Shown here piece by piece: positions 34,032 to 49,341 of a DNA stretch of 64,000 nt. The position numbers were made by a program, and so were the translations under genes. The notes beneath the pieces were generated by a model, which saw only the letters and a program-made list of their open reading frames with translations, did not search any database and had not been told where the DNA came from. Position 1 is the first letter of the stretch; each line of letters starts with the position of its first letter. The stretch is from positions 3,782,001 to 3,846,000 of the forward strand of contig JASJZC010000004.1 in assembly GCA_037178855.1 (NCBI GenBank), in the 5' to 3' direction. This DNA comes from Oscheius sp. JU75 (taxonomy: Eukaryota > Nematoda > Chromadorea > Rhabditida > Rhabditidae).

Positions 34032-36980
34032 AAGTAGTTACGGTATCATGAAACGGGTTATGTCTTCCATCCTTCAAGGTTTGGTAGTTTTGTCTCACCT
34101 TTTTGTAAAATACCAAATGTTAATAAACATATGATTGTAGTCGCAAGTCTATCGACTCGACAACCTGATTTCGACGAACGCATAGCTGATTTGGGGGCTC
34201 CTTCAAACTGAGAGTCGCCTTATGAATATTTCAGCGCGCCACCTAAAGCTTTGTCCCTTCTCATTAGGCCGCCTCGAGTCTCCCGGACCACTTGGCTCCC
34301 TCACTTATTTGATAATTAGTCCGGCTTGCCTGATTGTTTCTTCAGAGTAGTGCAAGACGCTCTTTCCGAGTGTTCAAACGACAAGTCATGATTATAAATC
34401 ATAAGGAGTGTTCCGGCTGCTCACCTGCTTTCAGCCGGCGGTCTCCTACTGACAGCCCATCCATCTCGGCTGTCTCGCTCTTTTGCGTGTTAACTCATTC
34501 TAAGATAATTCGTCTTTGATAAATTTGTGATTCCTTCTCTCTTTCCGGAAATCAGTACCTTGTTGAGGACCAAATTGGGGGTTGTGGTGGAGATCAGACA
34601 TCTTGTCAAGGAGAGCAGCTGTCCTTTTGACTTTTAGCAGAGATAGCCATTTTAAAAGATACTCTCGATACTTTTTCTTCTTAACCGAATATGATTAGTT
34701 CTGGTATTGAATAATGTATTCATTCTGCGTTTTGACCGCTTGCTCTAGATCAAATAGAACACAGGACAAGATATTCATTTGCACATTAGTTTATTTTGAT
34801 GCTCCGTATCGTCCCCTCAGGCCGTGTCATGTTCTTGTGTTTGTGCTCAGCAGAGCATTAAATATTGCGACATCACGATCTAGCTTCTCTCCTCTTTGAA
34901 AAGGGAATCTTCCTCCCTTTTCCACTTTTGATCGTAACTGTCTCACCTCAACTATGCTTCGCTCCTTTGACTGACACTATTCCATTACTTATTGAGACTT
35001 ACAGACTGACTTGTTTTCCATGTAAGGCAGATTTTTTTTTAGTCTTGAAGAGCTTCAGAAGATCCTTTGTTTGAGGGCTGTAGAGTCGGTCTTATTGGTA
35101 CATATCGGGCATTGTTGTAGAGATGAATAATGGTTCAAAGGATGGCAAGTAACGAGTCCATCTGGCTCCCACGGCAACTGAAGGCAATTCCTCTTCCCAC
35201 AAATCGACTTATATCCGTTTAGGAAGACAGACGGGATTCCAAATAAATAAACAGGGACGGAGAGGGAGTGTAGCTCGACAGAAACTTCCCGATCGGAATA
35301 TTCTCCTTTTCATGTCCTATTATATTGGCTATCTTTTCACGAACACATAATTTCCGGTCTGTTCGCGTCACAATATCCCGACGGACAGATGGCTTCTAGT
35401 CCGGAATAGTACTGGGTTCGCCGTCAATTTGTCAGTCCTTCTGATCCTTCCTTTCAACAGGGATTAGACGACCACGCCGTCTAATATTTGCCCTCATTTG
35501 ACCCTGCTCCATCGCCGTCTCTGTATGATTCTCCTTTTCTTATCTTGTCTTCCAAAAATGAAACTGTCATTTTCGATAAGGACGTGTCCAAAAAAGAAGA
35601 AGAGGACGCGCTAATTGTTTATTAGAGTCCTCTCTTTATTGAGAATACTGACTAGTCGTCTCTCTTCACATCTTTTGAGGAATCATAGAAGAGGATTTCG
35701 GGCGAGATAGGCGGATAGACCGAAGAGACTTGGCAAGGGATCTGACGAACACTCTCATTTCCGTACAGCCGTCGTTCGTCTTTTCTGACTTTGTCAGCTT
35801 TCGGTCTTGTAATCTATTGTGTCTATTCTACAGTTTCTTCTGGTCAAAGTAGAAAGCTTTGAGAGAAACGATGAGGTGAAAACAAAAGAAGGTCTCTGTC
35901 CTCACAACCTCGTCCTCTATTGGCACAGTTCCAGCCCTCACTATCAGCTTCTGTTTGCCTAGTCCCGGGCGGTCGTCGTCCTTCGCCAAGCCACATCGAT
36001 TGACTGGACAAATTACCTTTTTCCTCCTAAGTAATTTCCTCCGGGATTACGGTCGTCTATGTGTCTCTTTCGATGCATTAGTTGGTCTGGAGAGGGACCC
36101 AATCAGACAATTAGCGAGTAGTCTCTCCTTCCAGCTGGCACCTGCCATTGGCAGTCCTTCGAGTCTCTAAACAAACTCTCAAAAGGAGGCCACGTTTTGA
36201 TTCCCTCTGTTTGTTCAGCAACACTTTGTCAGCTTTCGGCCAGCCCTGCCGCCCAGTTTACTTTTCAAATTCAAGCACTTATCTCTCGGATTTTCTTTCA
36301 AATTCCATTACTCTTCATATCAAAATGTCGTGGAATAAAGCGTTTTATTGCGAGAATGCCAGCTAATCTGTAGATTCCAATTGAATCCTTTCTATTAACA
36401 TGCTGTCGCAACAGTAATATCCCTTTCTTTTCGAAGATCGCACCTCCCTTTGACACTGAAACTCGAGTAGTGCAACACTTGCTCCGAAGAATTTTCTATT
36501 CTCCATCGACAACAGTCTTGACTTTACGATCTTCCTAAGCCAGTCATCTTTCGCTTATCGTCTTTTCTCACTGTCAAAATGTCCTTTTTCTCCCCCTTTT
36601 TCTAACAGATTAGACCTTTTTAACGCGTCACGTCCTCTCTCTGGAGCTCAGAGACACAAGCCTAGAGAGTGGGGGGATCATGTTTCAGACAAGTGGTCCC
36701 TCTCCCTCTTTCTCTCTCCGGCTCTCGGATAGCTTCTTCCCAGATTTGTTTTCACTGATCCTCTCTCTCTTTTTGGGGCTTCGCGCCTCCCTCTCTCTAA
36801 TCCGACACATTTGGGTCCATCTTCCTCTTCTGAAGGCAGTTTGGCAAACACGATCGATTGTACTGGTCTTATCTTATCGAGACCCCATGTCACTCGAGAC
36901 TCTTCGTCTTTGAAACATCTTACTGTCCTCTTTCAGCGTTTTGCACTGCGGGTCCTCCCACTATATACGAGGATACTTAG
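34032..36980. other. Long non-coding, pyrimidine-rich stretch upstream of the KH gene
   Basis: At about 2.9 kb this is the longest gene-free stretch in the window. Only short frames without domains occur. The sequence has many TCT/CTT tracts (for example 36690-36800) and ends with the acceptor CCTCTTTCAG at about 36936 before the first coding exon of the KH gene. It is likely to hold 5' UTR exons and regulatory DNA of that gene. AATAAA for the upstream gene is at 34122-34127. No RNA gene recognised. Confidence 0.5.
34122..34127 (+). terminator. AATAAA poly(A) signal
   Basis: Canonical signal 91 bp after the stop of the LENG8-like gene. Confidence 0.65.
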
Positions 36981-39749
<2,769 letters not shown>

Positions 39750-39868
39750 CTCCAAGAACCCATTGGGTCCCTCTCTCTCACTTCGTCTGTGTTACACTCT
39801 CATCTCTTTTGAATGTATAGCTATTGAACAAACCTATTGTGATCCGAACAGATGTATTCAAACATTTC

Positions 39869-39874
39869 AATAAA
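39869..39874 (+). terminator. AATAAA poly(A) signal
   Basis: Canonical signal 119 bp after the stop of the KH-domain gene. Confidence 0.65.
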
Positions 39875-41190
39875 GTCGTCATTACCAATTCTTTTTTCAT
39901 GAATGTTCTTAAATTGAGGAAAGAGAAGGGAAGTGGTCATAAGTGGGGTAAAGACTAGCTGAAATTGTCCGAACTGTATAGCGACGTTCCGCCTCAATGC
40001 AAATCCGACCGATTTTTGACTACGTAGGACCAGTTTTTTCATTATGAGGTATGGTCTGTTTCAATAACCATCGTTTGCAGATGGGAAATGCGTTTGTCTA
40101 AACACCTGACCAAATAAAAAACGCCTCTTTCCGAAAGACACAACATCCGAATTTTTTTGAAATCGCGCCAATGTTCTAGAGGAAACCACAGTGAGGAGAG
40201 TCCAAATGTTTGGGAAAGTGTTCTCTCGTTCACGGTTTCCGCAACTTTTTACACTCCCTTTCTAGACCACGTTGTTTTGGAAATTTGTGAGAAATGATGT
40301 AGAACGCAGGTTAAAACAGCGACCTCCATATGAAATGATAAACAATCGTCGTGATCATGTTACATTTCTGCTGATGACTCGTAATCTTTTCTCTGTGATT
40401 TATTTTGTCTATGTGCTATCTTTCAGACAAATTCTATGTTCAAATCGAAGAAAAAGGAAAAGGCGAAGAATCTGGGCCATAGCTACATTGCCGGGGTATG
40501 TTATCTTACTTTTCTTCTTCAAAAATACGACCTGTGTGATAACTATCTCGCACACGAAAAGAGTTCGCATTAGAAAGTTGTTTTGAAACAGCAGCAAAGA
40601 GAATGTCCGGCACCCCTTCCAAGGTCGACCCAGGGATTGTTTGAATGGTCAGTTTGGCGCCCACTGCTTTCTAGAGCCGCCAACCTCCCATCGGCTGTTT
40701 TCTTTTTCTTTGTTTACTCGCAATTAACAGAAACAGTTGGAAAACATCGAGAAACAATGTATGTTTCAATTGAAAAATCTTCATTTGAATGTTTTGGTTG
40801 GTACATGCCCTGTCATCACGATATAAACATGACGTGATTGTGTTCGATTATTAATGCCCTGTGACCCATCGTACAAGACAAGATAGGTGCCAATTGTGCG
40901 CCCCCTCGGTCTTCTTTCTCCTCTCTTTTCGTGGAAGGTGTGGTTGAGGATGATCGCATACCTTTGTTTGATCTGAGTCATGCAGTTTTCCATACTGGCC
41001 TCCCAGCATATTCGACCATCTGTTAACCATTGCGTGTTATTCGCACATAGTCCATATTCATTTTGCCAGCCGACCGCGCATCTGTCTCCGCCAAAAGAAC
41101 TTTCATTCCCTCTGCGCAACCCCGATTCAATCGATCACTTTCCTTAGTATCCGATCTCTCTTCTTGGCTTTACTGATTTCTTGTTCAGAA
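39875..41190. other. Upstream region of the formin gene
   Basis: About 1.3 kb. Holds a possible first exon at 40436-40495 and a minus-strand frame (40781-41119) that I do not accept as a gene. It ends with the acceptor TTGTTCAG three bases before the formin ATG. Confidence 0.4.
40436..40495 (+). CDS. Possible orphan or alternative first exon
   Basis: ATG follows the acceptor-like CTTTCAG and reads MFKSKKKEKAKNLGHSY... for exactly 20 codons to the donor GGG|GTATG. The basic, Lys-rich start looks like a real N-terminus. It does not join in frame to the formin exon at 41191, because that acceptor would give an immediate stop. It may belong to an alternative formin transcript through an exon I cannot see, or to another short gene. 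Low confidence. Confidence 0.3.
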
Positions 41191-44100
41191 ATGACTGAGA
41201 GCGATTCTGACTCGAGAAAACCAAAATTACGTCGTCCAAATGTTGACCATTCTGAGGCTGGTCACAGCTCGGCATGGCAACGGGATTCAGTCCACAGTGA
41301 CGGCCATCCTGTATTCCTTCGACCAAATGATCCAGGATTCCGTCGGCGGAGTACTGAACGGCATTCTATGCATGCCGGCTCTTACAGCGCCTTTGCTAAT
41401 AGGCGAAGTCCGAAGGTGGAAGAGAGCAAATGGTCTGACATCTTCACTTCTAAAAGAATAAAGAAATCCATTCAAAAGAGATTACATGGGGATCGATCGG
41501 TAGAAAAAAAACGATAAGGTTTCTAACGAGTTAACTTTCAGGAAGAAGACAAAATCAGCAATGACAGCACGTCTTCCGGCTACGAGACTGTCGATGTCAA
41601 CAAACTTGAACTGGAGGAGGTCAAACGATTGGCTGCTGAAGTCATGGTATTTTTGATCAACTGTATCTAATAACCTCTGATTCCAGAAGGAACGAAATCT
41701 GAATCCGGATATGCTCAGCAACATGAATCTGGACGCCATGAAGATCCTTATACAGTCGAGTCAACAGATCCTCCAAAAAGATCAACAGTCGAGCTCGAAG
41801 AAGGTACACCTTTCCAGTACTTTTCTCCTCGAAAACATCCTTTAGTCTCCTCGCCAGCTAATCACCATGCTCCTACAACTGAAAGTCGATTCTGAATCGG
41901 CTGTGAAGGCCAACGAGGCCAAGGTAGACGAATGTTATCGAGTGCTGAAGCATGGAACTTTACATCAAGTTCAAGAGGTTTTTTCTTCCACTTTCTGTCA
42001 GTATCTGGATTACAGTTCGCCACGACAATTTTGGGCCCAGAGAATCGAGACAACGGGCTAGCCATCCTCGGAAACCTCATATCAAGTGTAAGAAGTTTGT
42101 TTGACTTCTTACGAGCTTACGACGTTTCAGATAACCTCGTTTGAAAAGGAACATCAATCGAATAACCTCTTCGGCCTGGTCTCCTTGCTGGTGAATACCG
42201 TTCGGTGCATATTGAATACTTATGTATGTTTAATTCTCTTCTAATTAACGAAACTCCATTTCAGCCAGGCCTAGATCTTGTGCTTCGTGATGACAATCAA
42301 GTAATTCTTCAATTGCTCGAGCTTCTGTCTTTCCTGAATGAGCGTGCTCAAACTGACTCGATGATGAAGTTGCGAAGGGATATTCTCTTTATATTTGCGG
42401 CTATTGCCATGCTTCAACCAGGAACTATCGAGGGTGTCCACTTTGAACTTTCCGGGTTTGTCAAATATTTCTTCTCGTTTACCAGTTTTATGCTTTCAGA
42501 GCAGCAAAGATTATGAAGGAGCTGACGCTTTTTGGTGCGAGGAATCAGCAGTCTCGTTTCAAACCCATCCTTGGCTGTCTAGAGTTCTGTACAACCATTC
42601 AGGAGGCAGACACGCTGGTAAGTTCATTTGTTTGGAAGAATATTGAACAAATTTTAGCATCGACTACTCCTCATCATCAATGTTCTGATTAGCAATTCGA
42701 CAGAATCGTTCAGCGACGATGTTGCTTGGCAGATGAGAATGCGGCTTCGGAGCGAGTTGTACCGACACGGGCTGGGCACCTATATTCATGTATGTTTATC
42801 TCACATTTCAATGAGCCTCCATGTTATAGAAAATCGAGGATCTGGAGGAGAAGGTCAAAAAGATTCACACTCAGTATCAGGGCTTCTTACACAGCAAAGA
42901 CGATGATCTTAACGAGTTGTTCAACAAATTTGAATCCATGTTAGTCTTTTCTTCTTGCCTATTGACATAATTGTTTAGCAAAGGAGACTACAATACATTG
43001 GATGGCTGTTTCGAGATGATAGCCTCTTCCTCGGAGCACACGGCAGTCGAACCTGTGTTTTTAAGTATCTTGCAACAGCTGATGCTAATACCGGAGCACC
43101 ATTCACAGAGGTACTTTTGCCATATTCAGGTGAATGACGAATGATTCAGACTGGCCTACTTCCGTCTGATCGAGAACTGCGTTGGAGAGATTGTCTTCCA
43201 CAAGACTGGCGCGGATCCAGACTTCAAAGCTCAGTTTCGATTTGAGACACCGGTTTCGGAAATGATAGAACAGCTGACAGATAGTGGAATCACAAGACAG
43301 TTGGAACAGACAGTTCAAGCGAAACAGGAGGCTGTGGCCATGCAGATGCAGTACTGGAAAAAGCTGTCCGAATTCAGAAGTGAGGCTGAAGCTCTCAGGA
43401 AACATGTGAGGTTCATAGTCTTGTCTTTGAGTCATTCTTGTTCAGATTGCTAATCCATCTACGCCACTGCCTCCTCCGACTCAATGTACTCTATCACAGC
43501 CCTGTTCCAATTCGAGCACTACTTCCGGATTGCCGCCTGTTACAGGTGGCCCTCCTCCATCAACTTTGCCAGCCGTCACAGGAGGCCCTCCGGCACCTCC
43601 ACCGCCTGGCTGTGGTCCACCTCCTCCTCCAGCCCCACCTCCTCCACCTCCAGGCTTGATACGCGGTCCGCCGGGTGCACCACCACCACCTCCACCTCCA
43701 GGTCTAACACTAATACATCTATTGTAGTTGTTCAGGTGCTCCTCCACCGCCTCCGTTCCTTGGTAAAGGACCTCCTGGCCCTCCACCGCCTCCTGGAATG
43801 GGACTGCCTCCGCCAATTTCACTGGTGCCAGAATATTTGCCGCAGAAGAAGAGGCGCCTCGTCGACGTGCCGATGAAGAAATTCCCGTTCGGATCCAGCT
43901 CTGTTAGTTTCATTCCACTTTATTCAGTATCCGTTATTAGATCAATCCGCGAGATATTCCCCAGGAGTCGTTCTGGGCTAAAGTAGCAGAGGAGAAATTG
44001 GCCAGCGACAAGATTCTCAGTCAGTTAAAAGACCGATTTGCCACAAAGCCCTCTGGAGGAACTCTGAACGCTACATTGGGCCGAGGTGGGCCCCAGATGA

Positions 44101-45961
44101 AGAAAGTCAGGACAGCCCAGATAATCCAGGATGAAAAGATCATGAAGTCTCTTGGTATCATTTTTCCTTTTAACCTTAGTAATACATTCTTCAGAAATAC
44201 TGCAAGCTTCAGCAAAGATGGCATTCCCTGTGTGGAAGAATAGCATTTTGTCGATTGACGAAAAAGTGCTGACGTTGGGGCTTCTAGAACAACTACGAGC
44301 TGCTCTACCTCCTGTGGAAACACTCAACAAACTGAAAGAAGTCGATAAGACGATTTTTGAAGAGGAGATGCCCGAAGGAGAACAGGTAAGGCTTTCTTAC
44401 TATTATTCCACTTGATTTGTTTAGTTCGCAGTGACTCTGGCTCAGATTAATGCATTGCCCCTTCGATTGGATTGCATTATACTGAAAATGAAGTTGCCAG
44501 AAGTTTTGGCAGATTTGAAGAAGGTTAGTTTGGTTTCCATTTCATTTCAACCCATAAATTTCAGCTCAGCTGTGTAATTGAAGCTTGCGAGGCAATGCGA
44601 AAATCGAAAGGGTTTAAGACCTTCCTGGAGCTGACACTTCTCTTTGGAAATTACATGGGGCAGTCTTCCAAAGCACACAAGGACATATACGGCTTCCAAA
44701 TGGATGTCCTAGCCAAGGTGCAGTCTCATCTTCTCTGATTCAATGATGTTACAGATCTCTGACACTAAAGATGTGGAAAACCATCAGACTCTCCTCCATT
44801 TCATGGTGGAAACAATGAGGAAAAAGGACGAATCATTGGCCAGGTTCGCCCATGAAGACTTGTATCACTGCGGAGCTGCTGCGCGTATAAACGCCGACGA
44901 GATACAAAAAGGCGTCAACTGGCTAAAACAATCCGTTTCAAAGGTAAAGCTTTTTCCCTTTGCAATAAATCACTTTAGCTTGAAAACGCCTTGAAGTCGT
45001 GCAAGAAGCAGGCCGAAAACGATCGTTTCCTGGAGGTGATGACGCCGTTCCTACAAAAAGCCCAGTCCGAATACAGCGTTGTAGAAACGCTACATAACAA
45101 GATGAAAGATGACTGGACAGCCCTTACAAAGTTTTATGCTTTCGACCCGAAAAAATACTCGATGGAACAATTCTTTACCGACATGAAGAACTTCAAAGAG
45201 CAGTACGAGGTTTGTTTCTATCTTTTTTTTTCAAGGAAATATGTTCAGGCGGCCTATAGAGATCTGGAATTGATGAAACAGAAGGAGGAGAAGGCGAAGG
45301 AGAAGAAGAAAGACAAACGACCGCCTCTCAATGTTATTCAGCAGTCAAAGCCAACGACTAAACTGCAAGCCGGTACGTCCGGTTCACTACATTTTAAAAA
45401 GCCATATATTTTAGATGTGCTCAAAAGAACGGGTGTCCTAGACGAGCTAGAAAAGATGATGAATAGCAGCGAACTGAACACGTTCCTGATGGGCGGAAGG
45501 ACGCCTAAAACTCCAGCACCCGGACTTCGAACTCGATCGAGTAGGTTTTTCACATTTTGAGCATGGTTCTTAGTTGGTTAACCTACTTTTGTTTATCCAT
45601 TTTTGTGTTAATTTCCAGATCAAATGACGAGTCGACAGAGGAGATCTCGAGGCAATGTGACGCCTGATTCCGAAAGAATCAGCATTGCGACAGATGGCGC
45701 AGAAGAGCAGCCTCGAAGGCGAATTCGGGTAAAAGGAGCGCCCGCTGTTGAGGTATTGTACTTCCCTTTTCAGTTATCTAACACGGAAGAATATGGGAAA
45801 TGTTACGTTCTCTAACCAAATAATTTTAGATACAGGATCGTAATCGAATCTCACCGACGAACAAGGAGAACAGACTCGACGCCCTCCCGCCAAGACCCAT
45901 AACCGCACGACAGGATCCGCCGTCAGTTGACGAACTTTTTTCTCGACTCAACCGACTGTAG
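41191..45961 (+). CDS. cyk-1: Diaphanous-related formin
   Basis: Actin nucleator and elongator activated by Rho. Order of parts: a charged N-terminus (MTESDSDSRKPKLRR); the GTPase-binding/FH3 armadillo region (SPRQLITMLLQLKVDSESAV, ENRDNGLAILGNLISSITSF, LVLRDDNQVILQLLELLSFL); a coiled segment (RQLEQTVQAKQEAVAMQMQY); a proline-rich FH1 region at about 43460-43840 (GCGPPPPPAPPPPPPGL) that binds profilin; and the FH2 domain with MKKFPFGSSS, TFLELTLLFGNYMGQSSKAH and QTLLHFMVETMRKKDESLAR. Near the C-terminus GVLDELEKMM is the autoinhibitory DAD, followed by basic residues. GBD/FH3 plus DAD place it with mDia/CYK-1 rather than DAAM or FHOD; the symbol is inference. It meets the minus-strand SRA1-like gene tail to tail with 117 bp between stops. 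Confidence 0.93.
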
Positions 45962-46077
45962 ACCTCCATTGTCCTCCTCTAGTCCTTTTCGGGTATTTGT
46001 ACAATGCTTTTCCTTTATCGTTATTGTTGAATTAAAACCGGTGACAGTATTAAATCCGTACTAAACTCTCCAGACAG

Positions 46078-46083
46078 TTTATT
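46078..46083 (-). terminator. AATAAA overlapping the SRA1-like stop codon
   Basis: On the minus strand the sequence reads CAATAAACTG: the TAA stop (46079-46081) is part of the AATAAA. The mRNA would have an extremely short 3' UTR if this is the signal used. Confidence 0.55.
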
Positions 46084-47412
46084 GGTTCCTGATGTGGACA
46101 CCAGCTGACCCGACTCTACTGCCGATTCCACGGAGTTCGCTCACGAGTAATCGTAGTCCAGCTCCCCAATAGCCCAGTTCGTGTGGAAATTGCGCCTGGA
46201 GTTGATCGAAGAAGGTTCCTGCCTCGTTGTACAGACCTCGGTCGATTGCTGAAACTGGAATGAGTCTTCCTATCAAATCAACCAACCATCGACGAGATAG
46301 TTGAGTTTCTGAAGGCAAGCTTCCGAGAGTCGACCTTGGTTGACGTAGTCGTTCAATTGCTGCAGTTTCAACTGGACTCCCTCACATTTGGCCGGAGGCA
46401 ATCGAGTCGTGGCCTTGTAGAGGAATTGAACGAGCTGTGACCCACTAAGTGAGACATCTCCAGCACATTTCACCAAAGATCTGACGGTGTTTTGTCGAGG
46501 AAAAATGAGGGAAACAGACCGATTGTAGTCGGGTTGCGTATCATATTCTGCGTTACTTGGAACAGCATTCGGCGGGGCAAAGATCAAGCTCTGGGGATCG
46601 GACTGAACATGGATTGAATGTCTTTTATCTGTAGACAGACCTCGATGGGTTGAGTCATGACTGGTGGAGTACTCGATCCCAAAGTTGTCAATCTAGTGAT
46701 TTGCTCAATCGGAGACTGGTACGTCCAGGCTGCATGGCTTGCCGGGACCTACAAGCTATTGGTTTTTTGTTCAAAGAGTCATCTAATTTTCTTTTTCTCT
46801 AGACTACCTATTCTAACTGCTCAGTTTGTTTTAGTGCACTGAGAAACTGCACACATTTGTTATCCCATCAATGACCCACCGGATTGGAAGTCTGCGGCCT
46901 TGCCTGGTAGACGTCAGTCTTTACAGCGGGCTGTGTCCCATTCGTAACCGTGAAAGCATCATAGATGGAGCGATGCTGCATCGAAGGCATATTTGTCTAG
47001 AATGTTATTCTCGAGTTTGCAGTACAATTCAAGAGGGCTTTGATTCGAGCAAATGTCGGGTAATCAGAACTGGGAATAGCTGGAAGAGGACTGACATTTG
47101 ATCAAAAATCTGCTGGATAGCACGACGTCACAGCGGTTCTTTTAAACCCCCCATGGAAACTTTGAATTTAAGACTAGAAGAGAATTAAATAAAAACAGAA
47201 GATCCATTCCAATTTACTGTTTCCCAAAATAAATAAAGTTGACAATTCACGGCACGACACTTCTCACAAGGACCGGACCTGTGGGGCCACAGCAGCTGAA
47301 TCGGCGTTTGGATAGTAAGAAGCCACGTTGTTTGTCGTCGGATAGGCTGGTTGTTGATGGTACGGATAGTTTGGAGGAGCAGTCGTCTAGAAATTGACGG
47401 ATAATAAAGGAA

Positions 47413-47453
<41 letters not shown>

Positions 47454-48910
47454 TACAATTAGCGCCGGCAGCCAACTGCGATCAATTCACCTGCTGCCAA
47501 CAGAATCGGATCTAATTGGTCTCCTTCAAAGATCCACGCTCGTTTTGACTTTTGCAAGCTCTTAGTTGGGCAAATGAAAGGTTATGAGAGTATGGCATTA
47601 TCGCGAGGCTGGAAAGGACAATTATGGAGAGAAGGGGTTCATTTTGCTGTTTTGTGTTGAAATCAATCGGTGATTATTCCGGTCTTTAATCTAACTGTTG
47701 TCCTACTGTGAACACCGCATAATCTATGAAACTATATGGAAAACACATAACAATAGGTGATACTCTGGAGTGTGAAAGAATTAAGTACTTTCTGTCATCC
47801 TACCTTTACAGTCGGCAAAAGGCCCTGGGTCTACAGCACATGTCAACTCAAATCTGGGATAAAACTTGGCAATGTTTGTGGCCTTTTCTGTCAAGTATTA
47901 CCCCAGTTTTGAGTTGACAAGACGAGTTAGAAGAGAGTCAGACAGTTCAAATGAGCACTGGGTCGCTTCGCCAGGAGCATAAGCGACTGGTAGTTCAAGA
48001 TATTTTATGAATTCAGGATCTACTCTGGCAAATTATACGGGTAGACAGTTAAATTGCTGTTTTTAAACAACAGATAGGAACGATTCGATGGATTTGTCCA
48101 AGTCTTCAAGGAACTCACATTAGGAGAAGGAGGAACAGACTGCTGTTGCGGCTGCTGCTGAGGAACAGATCCGTACTGTTGCTGTTGAACAGGGTGAGGA
48201 GCCTGAGAATAAGCGGATGGAGAGATCTGTGCCGGAGCTTGTTGATATTGAGGAGCAGCCTGCTGAGGGTACTGAGGAGGATTTTGGGCAATAGAAGGAG
48301 ACATCTGGGGTGGCTGTTGTTGAGGAGCGGCTTGTTGAGGGTACTGAGGAGGAGGTTGGGCGACAGTGGGAGACATCTGAGCCTGTTGCTGCTGTTGCCC
48401 GGGAGGGAAGAAATGTTGTCCCTGTTGTTGCGTTGGCGCTGTTGTGGGAGAGAACTGTCCAGTCGGTACAGAAGCATACTGCTGGGATGGAGGGTAACCA
48501 CCTTGAGGACACACATTCACTGCCTGCTAAATATGGTTCAGTTGCTGCGAAACAAAGTATTCTAGCCTGTCCGTACTGTTGACCAGCAGCGGGATACCCT
48601 TGTGGAGCTTGCTGCTGACCATAGCCGGACCCTGGAGCTCCATAAGGGTTTTGTTGTTGGCCCTGTTGACCGCCGTACCCGTGAGGAGCGTGAGCTCCAT
48701 AAGACGGTCCCTGAAACGTCACTCTTCCGCTTCAATGACCCAACTTACGGTAATAGAAGGGTCAACCAGTCGTTTCCTCATCTGTTTTAGATGGCTTGTG
48801 GTTGTCGACGAGGCGACTGTCGATGCCCCATTGGCCAGAGTTGGAGGATCGTTCCATCCGGACGACACGTTAGGGGGAAGAGCGCTTTGGAACGACTCGT
48901 AATAGGACAT
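46079..48910 (-). CDS. SRA1-domain protein with a Gln/Pro-rich middle
   Basis: The N-terminus (MSYYESFQSALPPNVSSGWN followed by DPP) has the GWNDPP motif seen near the start of SRA1 and in Sec31. The middle, about 48120-48720, is Gln/Pro/Tyr-rich (YPQQAAPQQQPPQMSPSIAQ, repeated). The C-terminal helical domain matches the SRA1/Sec31 C-terminal fold: LSGSQLVQFLYKATTRLPPA, LQLNDYVNQGRLSEACLQKL-like helices and PHELGYWGAGLRLLVSELR. Exons also carry MPSMQHRSIYDAFTVTNG and ITRLTTLGSSTPPVMTQP. The join from VAPQ to TNMPSM uses a weak donor (CAG|GTCCGG), and a two-gene reading is possible. SRA1 is a nuclear-receptor coactivator in vertebrates; Sec31 is a COPII coat protein. With no WD40 part present, SRA1 is the better label. 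Confidence 0.75.
47415..47448 (+). repeat. (GA)n microsatellite
   Basis: An uninterrupted GA tract in an intron of the SRA1-like gene; on the transcribed strand it is a (TC)n polypyrimidine tract about 30 bp before the acceptor TTTCTAG, where it can act as the polypyrimidine tract. Confidence 0.9.
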
Positions 48911-49341
48911 TCTTCTCTAGCTAGGTTCAAGTCCAAGTTTACTGAAAAAGGAACAATGAGGTCGAAAAAAAGCAGTAATCAATAAGTAAAGAGAAGGGAT
49001 GTGGAACAGCTGCCGAAAGAGGCCACTTGTACAGGGCCAGCCTTGCTCGTACGCAATTGCGGAACGCTGACGGGGCAATCTGTTTCGAAACACACGTCCA
49101 GAGGATATGTTGAAATCATGAAACAATTTATTTTTGTTGTCTACAAACGCGTATCGTGTACTCGTACTTTGATATTCTTCTTGTTCTCACAGACGGTAGA
49201 TGAATATGTTCTTTTCGTCCTCGCTCGATGGAACCTCTTGATAGATACGAGTTACCATTGGACGCTCGTCTACCACAATGAACGAGGCTGTATTCGGTAT
49301 CGTGAATTCCCTGAGCCGAGATTAGCCAGTTTCTTCCAAAC
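48911..49341. other. Spacer between two minus-strand genes
   Basis: 431 bp between the stop of the CRIB gene and the start of the SRA1-like gene. The spacing is compatible with co-transcription but does not prove it. Nothing else recognised. Confidence 0.45.

Noticed and set aside
40781-41119. Minus-strand 112-codon frame with several Cys residues
   Set aside because: It overlaps the formin upstream region, has no signal peptide, no splice partners and no recognisable domain, despite a secreted-looking Cys pattern.
43481-43822. Gly-rich minus-strand frame
   Set aside because: Antisense shadow of the formin FH1 proline tract.
48146-48565. Leu/Arg-rich plus-strand frame
   Set aside because: Antisense shadow of the Gln/Pro-rich middle of the SRA1-like gene.
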